Under the pieces are notes generated by a model that saw nothing but the letters and a program-made list of their open reading frames with translations, did not search any database and was not told where the DNA came from. From Aristaeella lactis (GTDB lineage Bacteria > Bacillota > Clostridia > Christensenellales > Aristaeellaceae): a stretch of DNA of 64,000 nucleotides. Where the stretch lies: the NCBI RefSeq assembly GCF_018118585.1, contig NZ_CP069421.1, forward strand, positions 1,674,001-1,738,000, given 5' to 3'. Within the stretch, counting starts at the first letter, position 1. The number at the start of each line of letters is the position of its first letter. Made by a program: the position numbers and the translations under genes. Below, one piece after another: positions 51,195-59,600 of the stretch.

Positions 51195-53231
51195 TTATTC
51201 AACGGCCTTGGACAGAGCGTCGTTGACAGCTTCCTTGTAGCCGTTCATGGAAACGGTCACACCGGAAACCACATCGATGTCCAGGCTCTGCTTTTCAACG
51301 GTCTGCGCGGCATACTGCGGCAGCGCAACACCGCCGAGGCCTTCAGTTTCAGCATGCTCAAGGATTTCGACGTTTTCGATCTTACCGTCCTTGATGATGA
51401 CCTTCACCTTGATCTTGCCGTTGATGCCGTTGCCTTCGCCTTCGTATTCGCCGTCCTTGAAGGTACCGGTGACGTTCTCGGAAGCGGCAGCGATGGCGCT
51501 GGCGGGACGGGTTGTGCCGGGCGCGTAGATCTCACCGACGAAGGTGGTCACAGGAGTGTCTTCGCTCTTGAACTCGCCCTTGGCGCGCTTGGCAGCGTTG
51601 GTACCGGAGATGCGGCCGAAGACCATGGTCTCGCCCAGGTTGCCAGAGCCGTTGTACATATCGCAGAAGATGGAGCCCATCTCACCAGCTTCGAAGAGGC
51701 CTTCGATCGGCAGTCCGTCGGTGTTGATAACCTGACTGAACTTGTTCTTGCGGGGACCGCCCTGGGTGTTGAAGTAGGTCGGGCCGATCTTGGTGGCATA
51801 GAAGGGACCCTTCTTGACAGGCACCATGGTGTTGAAGGGACGGCCGTAGTCGGCATCCTCACCGGCGTCATAGCGCTTGTTGTAAGCGTTGACCGCGGCG
51901 ACGAAGCGCTCGGTGCTGAAGTCGGGAGCGTCCTTGCCGCCTTCGGAATTGCGGATCGCTTCTGCCAGGTCTTCCAGGGTTTCGCCCATCAGGACTTCAC
52001 CGGTCTTCAGTTCGTCCACATATCCGTCAGAGAAGGCGCTGACCAGCTTCTTACCGGCAGCCAGCTGATCGGAATCCTGCACCAGGTAAGCAGGCAGGGG
52101 CATGGGAGTGGAGATCCAGCGGCCGCCGATGTAGATACGGCCGTGGCGGGTAGCACCGGATTCATCCATGAACCGGTCGCCGCCGAGGCCGACGTAGATA
52201 CCGCTGGTGGCGTTGGGGCCGCTGAACAGGCTCACAGCGTCCAGGTGAGGCCGCTTGTGGGTCCAGGTAAAGCCGGCGGAGTTGGACATATGCCACAGGT
52301 CGGCACCTGCGCCCAGGGCCATCTTGATCCCGTCACCGTCGTTATACAGGCCGCCCTGCTGATGTACATAGGGCATCTGCAGATAGCTGGAAACCATTTC
52401 CTGGTTGTGTTCGAAACCGCCGCAGGCGAGAACCACGCCGCCGTTGACCTTGATCTTCAGGTCGGAACCTTCCTTGTTGATGATCACACCGATTACAGCG
52501 CCTTCAGCATCGGTAATCAGCTTCTTGCCGGGAGCGGAGAACCACACGTCGATGGGACGGGCTTTCACAGCTTCCTGGCACAGATTGTAATAGCCGCGGT
52601 CGAAGCGGGAACCGGTAGCGGTCAGGCACAGGCAGTGTTTGCTGGCGGGGATTTCCGGGAACTCAGCCCAGTTGTAATACCAGTAGTCGGTCCGGCCCAG
52701 CTTGTAGGGGTCGGTCAGGTTGCCGTCGCTGCCGTCAGCCAGTTTCCAGTCCTTGTTCATGGCTTCCATGCCGGCGGAGGGATGGTCGGTGGGAGAAATG
52801 ATCGCGGGATCACCGCCCATGGGGCCGGTCATCCAGGCATAGTTCTCAACGCAGCCTTCGCAGTAAGCGCGGACAGCGTCCGGATCCCAGTTCTGGAATT
52901 TGCCCATCAGGGTGGTCAGGTATTCATACAGTCCGTCAGCATCGTCGGTGGACATAACGAACTGGCCGGAAACCGCAGTGTTTCCGCCTTCAGCGCCTTC
53001 GGGGGCTTTTTCAGCCAGCAGCACCTTGGCTCCCTGTTCGTAAGCGGCAACAGCCGCGTTGGCGCCGGCGCCGCCGAAGCCCAGCACGACTACGTCATAC
53101 TCAGCGTCCCATGCAATCTCATCTTCAGCCTTTGCCTGCCGGAGGTTCAGGCCGGCGCTGGCAACCGTCAGTCCAGCGGCACCGATGGCGGCACCCTTCA
53201 GGAATGAACGGCGGGAAATATTTTTTTCCAC
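51195..53231 (-). CDS. Tat-exported FAD/FMN flavoprotein reductase (fumarate/urocanate reductase-like)
   Basis: 678 residues. GTG start with AAGGAG 9 bases upstream. Twin-arginine signal SRRSFLKGAAIGAAG, cleavage near AKAED. FAD domain: VVVLGFGGAGANAAVAAYEQG; active-site-type segments GGNTAVSGQF, SFSDGYVDELKTGEVLMG and FNTQGGPR, then the closing GSGNLGETMVFGRISGTNAA. The C-terminal FMN-binding domain has DVVSGVTVSMNGY near residue 660, close to the flavinylation motif of respiratory reductases. It reduces an organic acceptor outside the membrane; the substrate cannot be told. It is controlled by a divergent LysR gene and lies next to tatBAC. Confidence 0.93.
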   Translation of the reverse strand: MEKNISRRSFLKGAAIGAAGLTVASAGLNLRQAKAEDEIAWDAEYDVVVLGFGGAGANAAVAAYEQGAKVLLAEKAPEGAEGGNTAVSGQFVMSTDDADGLYEYLTTLMGKFQNWDPDAVRAYCEGCVENYAWMTGPMGGDPAIISPTDHPSAGMEAMNKDWKLADGSDGNLTDPYKLGRTDYWYYNWAEFPEIPASKHCLCLTATGSRFDRGYYNLCQEAVKARPIDVWFSAPGKKLITDAEGAVIGVIINKEGSDLKIKVNGGVVLACGGFEHNQEMVSSYLQMPYVHQQGGLYNDGDGIKMALGAGADLWHMSNSAGFTWTHKRPHLDAVSLFSGPNATSGIYVGLGGDRFMDESGATRHGRIYIGGRWISTPMPLPAYLVQDSDQLAAGKKLVSAFSDGYVDELKTGEVLMGETLEDLAEAIRNSEGGKDAPDFSTERFVAAVNAYNKRYDAGEDADYGRPFNTMVPVKKGPFYATKIGPTYFNTQGGPRKNKFSQVINTDGLPIEGLFEAGEMGSIFCDMYNGSGNLGETMVFGRISGTNAAKRAKGEFKSEDTPVTTFVGEIYAPGTTRPASAIAAASENVTGTFKDGEYEGEGNGINGKIKVKVIIKDGKIENVEILEHAETEGLGGVALPQYAAQTVEKQSLDIDVVSGVTVSMNGYKEAVNDALSKAVE

Positions 53232-53301
53232 AACAAAAGACTCCTTCCTATTCAGCCACTAACTGGCTTTTTAATGTACTTGTATCTTAATACTATTTTT
53301 C

Positions 53302-53330
53302 TTGCATTTGAAGAAGATTTCTTGTATAAA
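53302..53330 (+). promoter_or_regulatory. Promoter of the LysR gene
   Basis: TTGCAT (53302-53307), 17-base spacer, TATAAA (53325-53330). A perfect inverted repeat GTGAAAAG-N6-CTTTTCAC (53332-53353) follows at once and is a candidate operator for autoregulation. Confidence 0.6.
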
Positions 53331-53377
53331 TGTGAAAAGGAAAAACTTTTCACCCGAAAGAGATTCGGAGAGGCACT

Positions 53378-54256
53378 ATGAACACAAAGAACCTGGACAC
53401 CTTCATCACCGTCACAAAATACAACAGCATCAACGCCGCCGCAGACGCCCTGTTTATTTCCTCCCCTGCTCTGCAGCAGCAGATCAACCGTCTGGAAGCC
53501 GATGTCGGCTTCAAACTTTTTGAGCGCAGCGCTTCCGGAATCCGCCTGACGGCGGCAGGTCAAACCTTTCTGGACGGGATCATCCGGCTCCGGTCTGATG
53601 TGGAGTCGCTGCTGACCCGCTGCCGGGAGACAGCATCCCTCAGCAGCTGTCTGCGCGTCGGGGCCATTCTGGGCCTGCAGCCCGACCTTTTTCCCCGGGT
53701 CAGCGGTCCCTTTTTCCAGAAATATCCCGAGATCGTCCAGAAGCCGGTTATGGAAAGTGAAGATCAGCTTTTCATAGACCTGGACCGCGGCGCCCTGGAT
53801 GTGATTGAATACTTTGACTGTCCCCGGGCTCATGCATCCGGCCGGAATTTTGAACCCCTGTTCTGGGAAGGCCGTGACGTCCTCATGTCCCCCGGCCATC
53901 CCCTGGCTTCCAGGAAAAAACTGACCCTGGAGGATCTCAGCGGGCAGCATATCATCGTGTACCGTTTTGACCGCCTTCCCGGTCTCCGGGAATACGTGGA
54001 ACAGAACTACCCGGACATCGAGATCAGCGAAGACCCCCGTGTCATGGACTCCTACACCCTGATCCGTTCCTTTGAGGACGGTCATATCGGCCTGGTTCCG
54101 CCCCACGTCGGTTCACAGTTTCTTCCCCTCAGGACCGTCCCGCTGGAAATGGACATGAAATGGCCGGTTGGTTTTGTATACCGGGAACCCCGTTCCGCCG
54201 TCCTGAATCAGTTTATAGAGGTCTCCAAAGAGGTTTTCAGCCAGATCATCAAATGA
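53378..54256 (+). CDS. LysR family transcriptional regulator
   Basis: 292 residues. N-terminal winged helix (NAAADALFISSPALQQQINRLEADVGFKLFERS), then a two-lobe inducer-binding domain (about 90-290). Divergent from the flavoprotein reductase with a 146-base shared control region, the classical LysR arrangement, so it most likely activates the reductase in response to its substrate (inference). Closed by a terminator shared with tatC. Confidence 0.93.
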   Translation: MNTKNLDTFITVTKYNSINAAADALFISSPALQQQINRLEADVGFKLFERSASGIRLTAAGQTFLDGIIRLRSDVESLLTRCRETASLSSCLRVGAILGLQPDLFPRVSGPFFQKYPEIVQKPVMESEDQLFIDLDRGALDVIEYFDCPRAHASGRNFEPLFWEGRDVLMSPGHPLASRKKLTLEDLSGQHIIVYRFDRLPGLREYVEQNYPDIEISEDPRVMDSYTLIRSFEDGHIGLVPPHVGSQFLPLRTVPLEMDMKWPVGFVYREPRSAVLNQFIEVSKEVFSQIIK

Positions 54257-54293
54257 AAAACTGACCGTCCTGATAAAACGGACGGTCAGTTTT
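54257..54293. terminator. Bidirectional terminator between lysR and tatC
   Basis: Perfect 14-base arms AAAACTGACCGTCC (54257-54270) / GGACGGTCAGTTTT (54280-54293), T-rich on both strands. Confidence 0.93.
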
Positions 54294-54303
54294 ATGTTTT
54301 GTT

Positions 54304-55083
54304 TTATTCTCTTTCCCTTTTTCTGGTCAGCCTGCAGGCCTGGATCCCGATCTCATAAAGCAGGATCATCGGCAGGCCCAGTGCCAGCTGGGAAACCACA
54401 TCCGGCGGAGTCAGGATGGCAGCGAATACGAAAATGCCAAGGATCACAAACTTCCGTTTGGAAGCCAGCATTTTGTAATCGGTCCAGCCGACACGGGTAG
54501 TGAGATAAAGCGCCACAGGCAGCTGGAATGCCAGTCCGAAAGGAACAATAAACCCAAACAGGAAGCTGACATATTTGTCGATGGACAGCATCGGTGTCGC
54601 CAGGTTGTCACCCGCGACCAGGAAAAAGTCCACCGCCAGCATGTACACAGCCAGATAGCAGAACACCACGCCCAGCAGGAACAGCATCAGGGCGATCAGG
54701 AACAGTACACGGAACGCTTTCTTTTCCTTCGGGAAAAGGGCGGGCTTGATAAAGCTCCAGATCTGCCAGATGATCACCGGCGAAGCCAGAATGATGGCGG
54801 CGATGATGGCCACCTTGAATTTGGTGACCAGCGCTTCGGACATGGCGGTATAAATGATCTGGATCCCCCGGTCCGCAATAGGACCGATGATCCAGGCCAT
54901 CAGCTTCTCAATCGCCAGGTAGAACACCAGGAAGAAAGCAATGACCACCGCCAAAGCGGACACGATCAGCACATGCCGCAGCGCCTGCAGGTGAACCAGC
55001 AGCGGTGCGCCCTGCAGCTGCGCTTCTTCCTGTTCGTTCTGTCCCTGATCAGGCTGAAGCTCTTGTTGATTCTTTTTTCTCAT
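54304..55083 (-). CDS. tatC: Sec-independent translocase subunit TatC
   Basis: 259 residues, about six membrane helices. The conserved cytoplasmic start is modified (LVHLQALRHVLIVS, matching the L-E-LR-R pattern), with SPVIIWQIWSFIKPALFPKEKK, FLFGFIVPFGLAFQLPVAL and AAILTPPDVVSQLALGLPM. TatC binds the twin-arginine signal. Last gene of tatB-tatA-tatC, 18 bases after tatA. A neighbouring gene encodes an obvious Tat substrate. Confidence 0.95.
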   Translation of the reverse strand: MRKKNQQELQPDQGQNEQEEAQLQGAPLLVHLQALRHVLIVSALAVVIAFFLVFYLAIEKLMAWIIGPIADRGIQIIYTAMSEALVTKFKVAIIAAIILASPVIIWQIWSFIKPALFPKEKKAFRVLFLIALMLFLLGVVFCYLAVYMLAVDFFLVAGDNLATPMLSIDKYVSFLFGFIVPFGLAFQLPVALYLTTRVGWTDYKMLASKRKFVILGIFVFAAILTPPDVVSQLALGLPMILLYEIGIQACRLTRKRERE

Positions 55084-55101
55084 ACGATCAGGACAGCCTT
55101 A

Positions 55102-55305
55102 TTATTTCTTCGCCTTGGTGGTTTTCTGAGCAGGCTTTTCCTCTTCCCCGTCCTCTTCGGACTTGTCGTCATCTTCCTTCACTTCATGCTTGAAGTCCTT
55201 GATGCTCTTTCCCAGGGCTTTACCGACACCGGCCAGTTTGCCGCCGCCGAACAGTACCAGTGCAAGCACCACAATCAGGATGATTTCCGTAGTTCCCAGA
55301 CGCAT
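55102..55305 (-). CDS. tatA: Sec-independent translocase subunit TatA
   Basis: 67 residues. One N-terminal helix TEIILIVVLALVLFGGGKL, the amphipathic KALGKSIKDFKHEV, then an acidic and basic tail. It forms the translocation pore. The FG-K motif is intact. Confidence 0.94.
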   Translation of the reverse strand: MRLGTTEIILIVVLALVLFGGGKLAGVGKALGKSIKDFKHEVKEDDDKSEEDGEEEKPAQKTTKAKK

Positions 55306-55338
55306 AGATGTATCCTCCTTATGCCTGACGCTGCAGGC

Positions 55339-55695
55339 TTATTTTTTCATGGTCTCTTTTTCAATCTCTCTGGTCTCCGCCTGAATCTCTTTCCCTGTCT
55401 GATGGAGTTCGTCCTTTACGCTGTTCAGGCTCTTGTTCAGGTCAGCTGTGGCTCCTTTCAGTTCAGACGTAACATCCAGGTCTTTTTTCAGGTCTGTCAC
55501 GGATGCCTTTGTATCCTTGAGTTCCTTTTCCAGGTCATCCCATCCGGTTTCCTGTTTGACCTCGCGGATCAGCTGTTTCAGTTTTTTGACCATCCGGCCC
55601 AGCCAGCGGGCCACCTTCGGCAGGTCCTTCGGGCCGACAACCAGAAAGGCTATGAGCAGCACAACGATCAGTTCCGAAAACCCGATATTGAACAT
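55339..55695 (-). CDS. tatB: TatB-like translocase subunit
   Basis: 118 residues. N-terminal helix GFSELIVVLLIAFLVVGPKDLP with the TatB-type GPKxLP instead of the FG of TatA, followed by a long amphipathic coiled region and an acidic end. Many Bacillota use a bifunctional TatA and have no TatB, so a separate TatB suggests a three-part system. Transcribed from the promoter at 55728-55756. Confidence 0.9.
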   Translation of the reverse strand: MFNIGFSELIVVLLIAFLVVGPKDLPKVARWLGRMVKKLKQLIREVKQETGWDDLEKELKDTKASVTDLKKDLDVTSELKGATADLNKSLNSVKDELHQTGKEIQAETREIEKETMKK

Positions 55696-55727
55696 GCTGT
55701 CTCACCCCTTCCGTGAACTGTTTTCTG

Positions 55728-55756
55728 ATTATATGCTGTTTGTCCGGTTTTTTCAA
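55728..55756 (-). promoter_or_regulatory. Promoter of the tatBAC operon
   Basis: Minus strand TTGAAA (55751-55756), 17-base spacer, TATAAT (55728-55733), 33 bases before the tatB start. Confidence 0.8.
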
Positions 55757-55799
55757 GACTTCTCCGGATACCCTTTTTCCCGGGTCCCGGAAAACCCGT

Positions 55800-56552
55800 T
55801 CAGCCTTTTATTTCCTTGCATATAGCAGCATAGGCTTCCTCCAGGAAGTCCTCCATACTCTTCCGGGACCGGAATAATTTTAGAATCCGGTCCATCATAC
55901 TTTCCCCCGTTTCACCGGGTTCGTAGAATTGGGGATAAGCCCTGTTCTCATACAGGGTATGTTTTCTTACGCTTTTCTCGTTCAGCGTTGGATCTACAAT
56001 GATTTCCTCCAGGTACCACAGCGGATCCGGCCATGCGGGCTCAGTGACGTTTCCTCCGTGCATCTCATTCCATTTGTCAAAGAAAATCATGTGGTTGATC
56101 TCGTGAACTGCCCCGGAGAAGACCCTCTCCTCGTCCTGGTAGGAAACAAAGAAAACCTTTTCTGCGGCACTTCTCGGATAGAAGGGCAGGTATCCGGTGT
56201 AGCAGGTGATCACCGGCTGGTCCGGCTTCCATTCGTAGTTGAAAAGCCGGCAGCTGGCTTCGATAAACCCGTCCATGAACGTATCAAACCGTTCGGAAAA
56301 GTAATCCATCCTCTTCCGGATCTCTTCCCTGTTTTCCTCCAGCCGTTTTGTGACCGCCCGGCGGATCATCTCTTCCCTTTCGGCTTCATCCACGGCCCGG
56401 TCAATATCCCGCAGTTCCGGGTACAGGGCAAGCGTCTTTTCATAGAAAGGCCTGGTGGTATTATCCTTTTTTTCCTTCCCGAGATAGTTCCGGATAAACC
56501 GGATATTGTCCTCCGGATTGATCAGTTCCACTTTCACCCTTGGCAGAAACAT
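55800..56552 (-). CDS. Putative HExxH zinc peptidase, family unknown
   Basis: 250 residues with no signal peptide or membrane helix. It contains VHEINHMIFFDKWNEMHG (HExxH) followed about 30 residues later by WYLEEIIVDP, whose glutamates could be the third ligand of a gluzincin-type site. The N-terminal half is charged and helical. I do not recognise the family. It is transcribed from module 4 and separated from tatB by the tat promoter, so it is probably not part of the Tat system. Confidence 0.75.
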   Translation of the reverse strand: MFLPRVKVELINPEDNIRFIRNYLGKEKKDNTTRPFYEKTLALYPELRDIDRAVDEAEREEMIRRAVTKRLEENREEIRKRMDYFSERFDTFMDGFIEASCRLFNYEWKPDQPVITCYTGYLPFYPRSAAEKVFFVSYQDEERVFSGAVHEINHMIFFDKWNEMHGGNVTEPAWPDPLWYLEEIIVDPTLNEKSVRKHTLYENRAYPQFYEPGETGESMMDRILKLFRSRKSMEDFLEEAYAAICKEIKG

Positions 56553-56588
56553 GCTTGTATCCCTCGCTCAGTCAGCAAACTTTTTATC

Positions 56589-56649
56589 AGCATACCATGT
56601 ACCGGGAATCCCCGGCAACAGGAAAATACCGGCTGTTCCCAGCCGGTAT
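56589..56649 (-). promoter_or_regulatory. Terminator-promoter module 4
   Basis: Hairpin ATACCGGCTG/CAGCCGGTAT (56626-56649), TTTTCC, TTGCCG (56613-56618), 18-base spacer ending TGG, TATGCT (56589-56594), 37 bases before the HExxH gene. Confidence 0.75.
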
Positions 56650-56662
56650 TCCCGTTTATTTC

Positions 56663-59600
56663 TTATTTCCTCTTGCGGGGCTTCATCAGCACACCGATTC
56701 CGATCAGGCCAATCAGGATCAGGCCTGCCCACAGCAGCGGGCTGGCGCTGTCCCCGGTCTGGGGTACCTTCTGGGGCTTCGACGTGTTCGTCGGCGCCGG
56801 TGTCGGTGTTGCGGTGGTTGTCGGTGTTGCGGTGGGTATTTCTGTCGGTTCAGGAGACTGTGAAGGATTCGGCGCTTCTTCTCCCTCATAGTTGTTTTCC
56901 AGCGTTGCCTTGCTCTGTTCGCCGCCCCTGATCGTACCCGTGGCTCCTTCCGCGCTGCCCTGGCTGAAACCCTTGGGCATGCTGTCCGCCGGCTGTGAAA
57001 CCTCATAGGTCGCGCCGTCCGGCAGTCCGGTGATTACCGCGGTTTTGCCGCCTTCGATCAGGATGGTCCCGCGGCCGTCACTGTCCGTCACGTTCTGTGC
57101 GGGGCTTTCCGCCCTGTCACGGACATCCGATACAGTATACAGGCTGCTTTCTGCCCTGGCGGAAAGCCGTTTTTCCGGTGTGCCGGGAAGTGGATAGCCT
57201 GCCAGCGGTCTCCCTTCACGGTCCTTCAGGAGCACATTCACCCTGAATCTGGGAGGCTCCCAGTTCCAGGCCCACCAGGGTCTTGTATATCCCTTTGTCC
57301 TGATTTCAATGGCCAGCGATCCGGCTTTCCGGGTGTTCCGGAAGATGCCGTCACCCGATATCAGCTTCTGGTTCACGGTATGAATGCCGTCCGGGGAACT
57401 GATAATGGTCACCTTATACAGATCTTCGCCGGTATCATATTCCACCGCCGGATTGGTTCCTGCCGCTTCCCGGATCACATAGTAACGATCGCCGGCAGGG
57501 ACCGGATCCACATATACATTCTCAAACTGGATTTTGCCGTCCGTTCCGTTCTTTGTCCGGGCAATTTCCGTTTCTGTCCTTCTGGTTTCATCTGTCTCCA
57601 GCAGCACAAACTCAAAAGGCTCCGCTGCGGGCTGCCCGTCCATCAGTTTCTCCGCCGTGAACCGGATCCCGGTCTTCAGGCGGTTTACAAGGGCCACAGG
57701 CTCCGCTTCGCCGTCCACATACAGTTCACCGTCCACCTTGCCGGTTCCGTGGCAGGCTGTGCACTCGCCGTCGCCCTCTGCCAGGTAAATCAGGGCCGCG
57801 GTACCGGCGTCTCCCATAAACAGATTAAGCAGGGTTCCGCTCTCCGCCGCGCTGTTCCATTCCGCTTCGGGGAATACATAAGCCACCTTGACCGTACAGG
57901 ACGCGCAGGGTGGGTAAGAGGTCGTGTCAATCCCTAAATTCGTCGCGACCGAATTCATCGTCATGCTTCCACTGACGGGCGCCAGCACCGTGCCGTTCAC
58001 GCGCAGCACTTTATACGGGCTCAACATGCTGAAGCAGTCCGGGCAGACCGTCCCGGTCTGGTTCGCGTGGGTGCATTCGTTAAATGTGAAGCCGTCACCG
58101 CTGCAGGCCCCGCAGGTCGTACCCGGGCTGGTCGGATCATATCCGGTCCCCTGGCAGGTGGAGCAGATCTCCAGGTACTGGCTGCTGAAATAATCACTCA
58201 GCGGAAGGATTCCGGTAAGCGTTCCGTCATTTGAGTCGACAAGCACCGCGGTCAGGCCGCCGCTCTCGCCGGTCCCGCCGCACATGGTGCAGTCCGCCTC
58301 CCAGTGCTTCAGCGTCTGTCCGGGCAGGGCCGTGAGGACTTCGCCGTCCGCCGCCTGGCCGATCTGCACGACTGCTTCGGCCGGCGTGGTCATATAGGCC
58401 ACCGTCGGGTCCGTTCCCTGCACCTCGCTGATGAGGAACTTCACTTCCCCGATGCCGGTCTCTGCGGAGATCGAAGCCAGGTCGTTTTCCGTCAGGGTGA
58501 TCTCCGGCGTGAAGGTGATGTTTCCGTCCGCGTCGTTCTTTCCGCGGGCGATGGGGGCCGAGCCGGCCGCGGCGCCGCTCCGCCGGACCTCAAAAGAGAA
58601 TTCCTCCGGCTGCAGTGTCCGTCCCTGCAGCTCCTTGTGTGCCGTCAGGGCGATGTCCTTCCGCAGGCTGTATATGTTCGTAAACACCAGCGGGGTCGAC
58701 GTGACCTTCAGGGTGCCGTCCATATTATCCCGGATTGTCACCGTCACGTCCCGCCGGGTCGTGTCATAGGTGACGTTGTTGTACGTCACGGTCCCGTCCG
58801 CGTTGGCCTGCGCACCGGCGGGCAGGGCCTCCTCCGCCCTGTAGTGCAGGACCTTCGTCCCGCCGTATTCATACATGGTATACGTGCTGTGATCGTCATA
58901 TGACGCCCGGAACGTGAACATCGCGAGGCCGGTCTTCGTGCCGTCAGCCTCGGTCACCGTGCCCCGGCTCCCGCCGGTCTTCACTGTGGCGATGACCTGC
59001 CCATAGCTGTCGTTTTCATAGCCGTAATCGTTAAATTCGTTGTAGTCGGTCAGGTTGAAGGCGAATTCCTTTGCCTTCTGCTCCCGGCCTCGCAGGCGCT
59101 TCGTTCCGGTGATCGTGATGAATGTCGTTGCTTTGTACGTGTTGCGGAAGGAAAATGGCGTCTTCCGCCCCGTCCAGATCGTGCCGGTCACCTGGTCATG
59201 ATACTGGTCCGTGGTCCAGCCCGTGCCCACAGTTTCCGTCACCATGCAGGACGTGTCATCAGGAATGCCGATGATGACCATGGCCTGTCCCGGCGGCAGC
59301 GTGAAGGTGTCGCCGTTGCGTACCGTTCCGCTGCCAATCTGCGCCGCTCCTTCCGGCAGGGTGGTGTACCCTGTGTACTGCGGTGCCTTATCGTACAGGA
59401 CGTATTCGTACTGCCCGTCCAGAGACGCGCCGTCTTTTGTCATGTCCAGCGTAAAGGTGAACGACGGCACCGCCGTGTTCCCGTCCTTCGGCCTGCACTC
59501 GTCGCTCAGGATGCAGTAGATCATGGCATAGCCGAAATCAGGTTTTTTGAAGTTCCGGAAGGTCGTGAGGTCCTCCGGGTCGTACTCCGCCGTCACCGTG

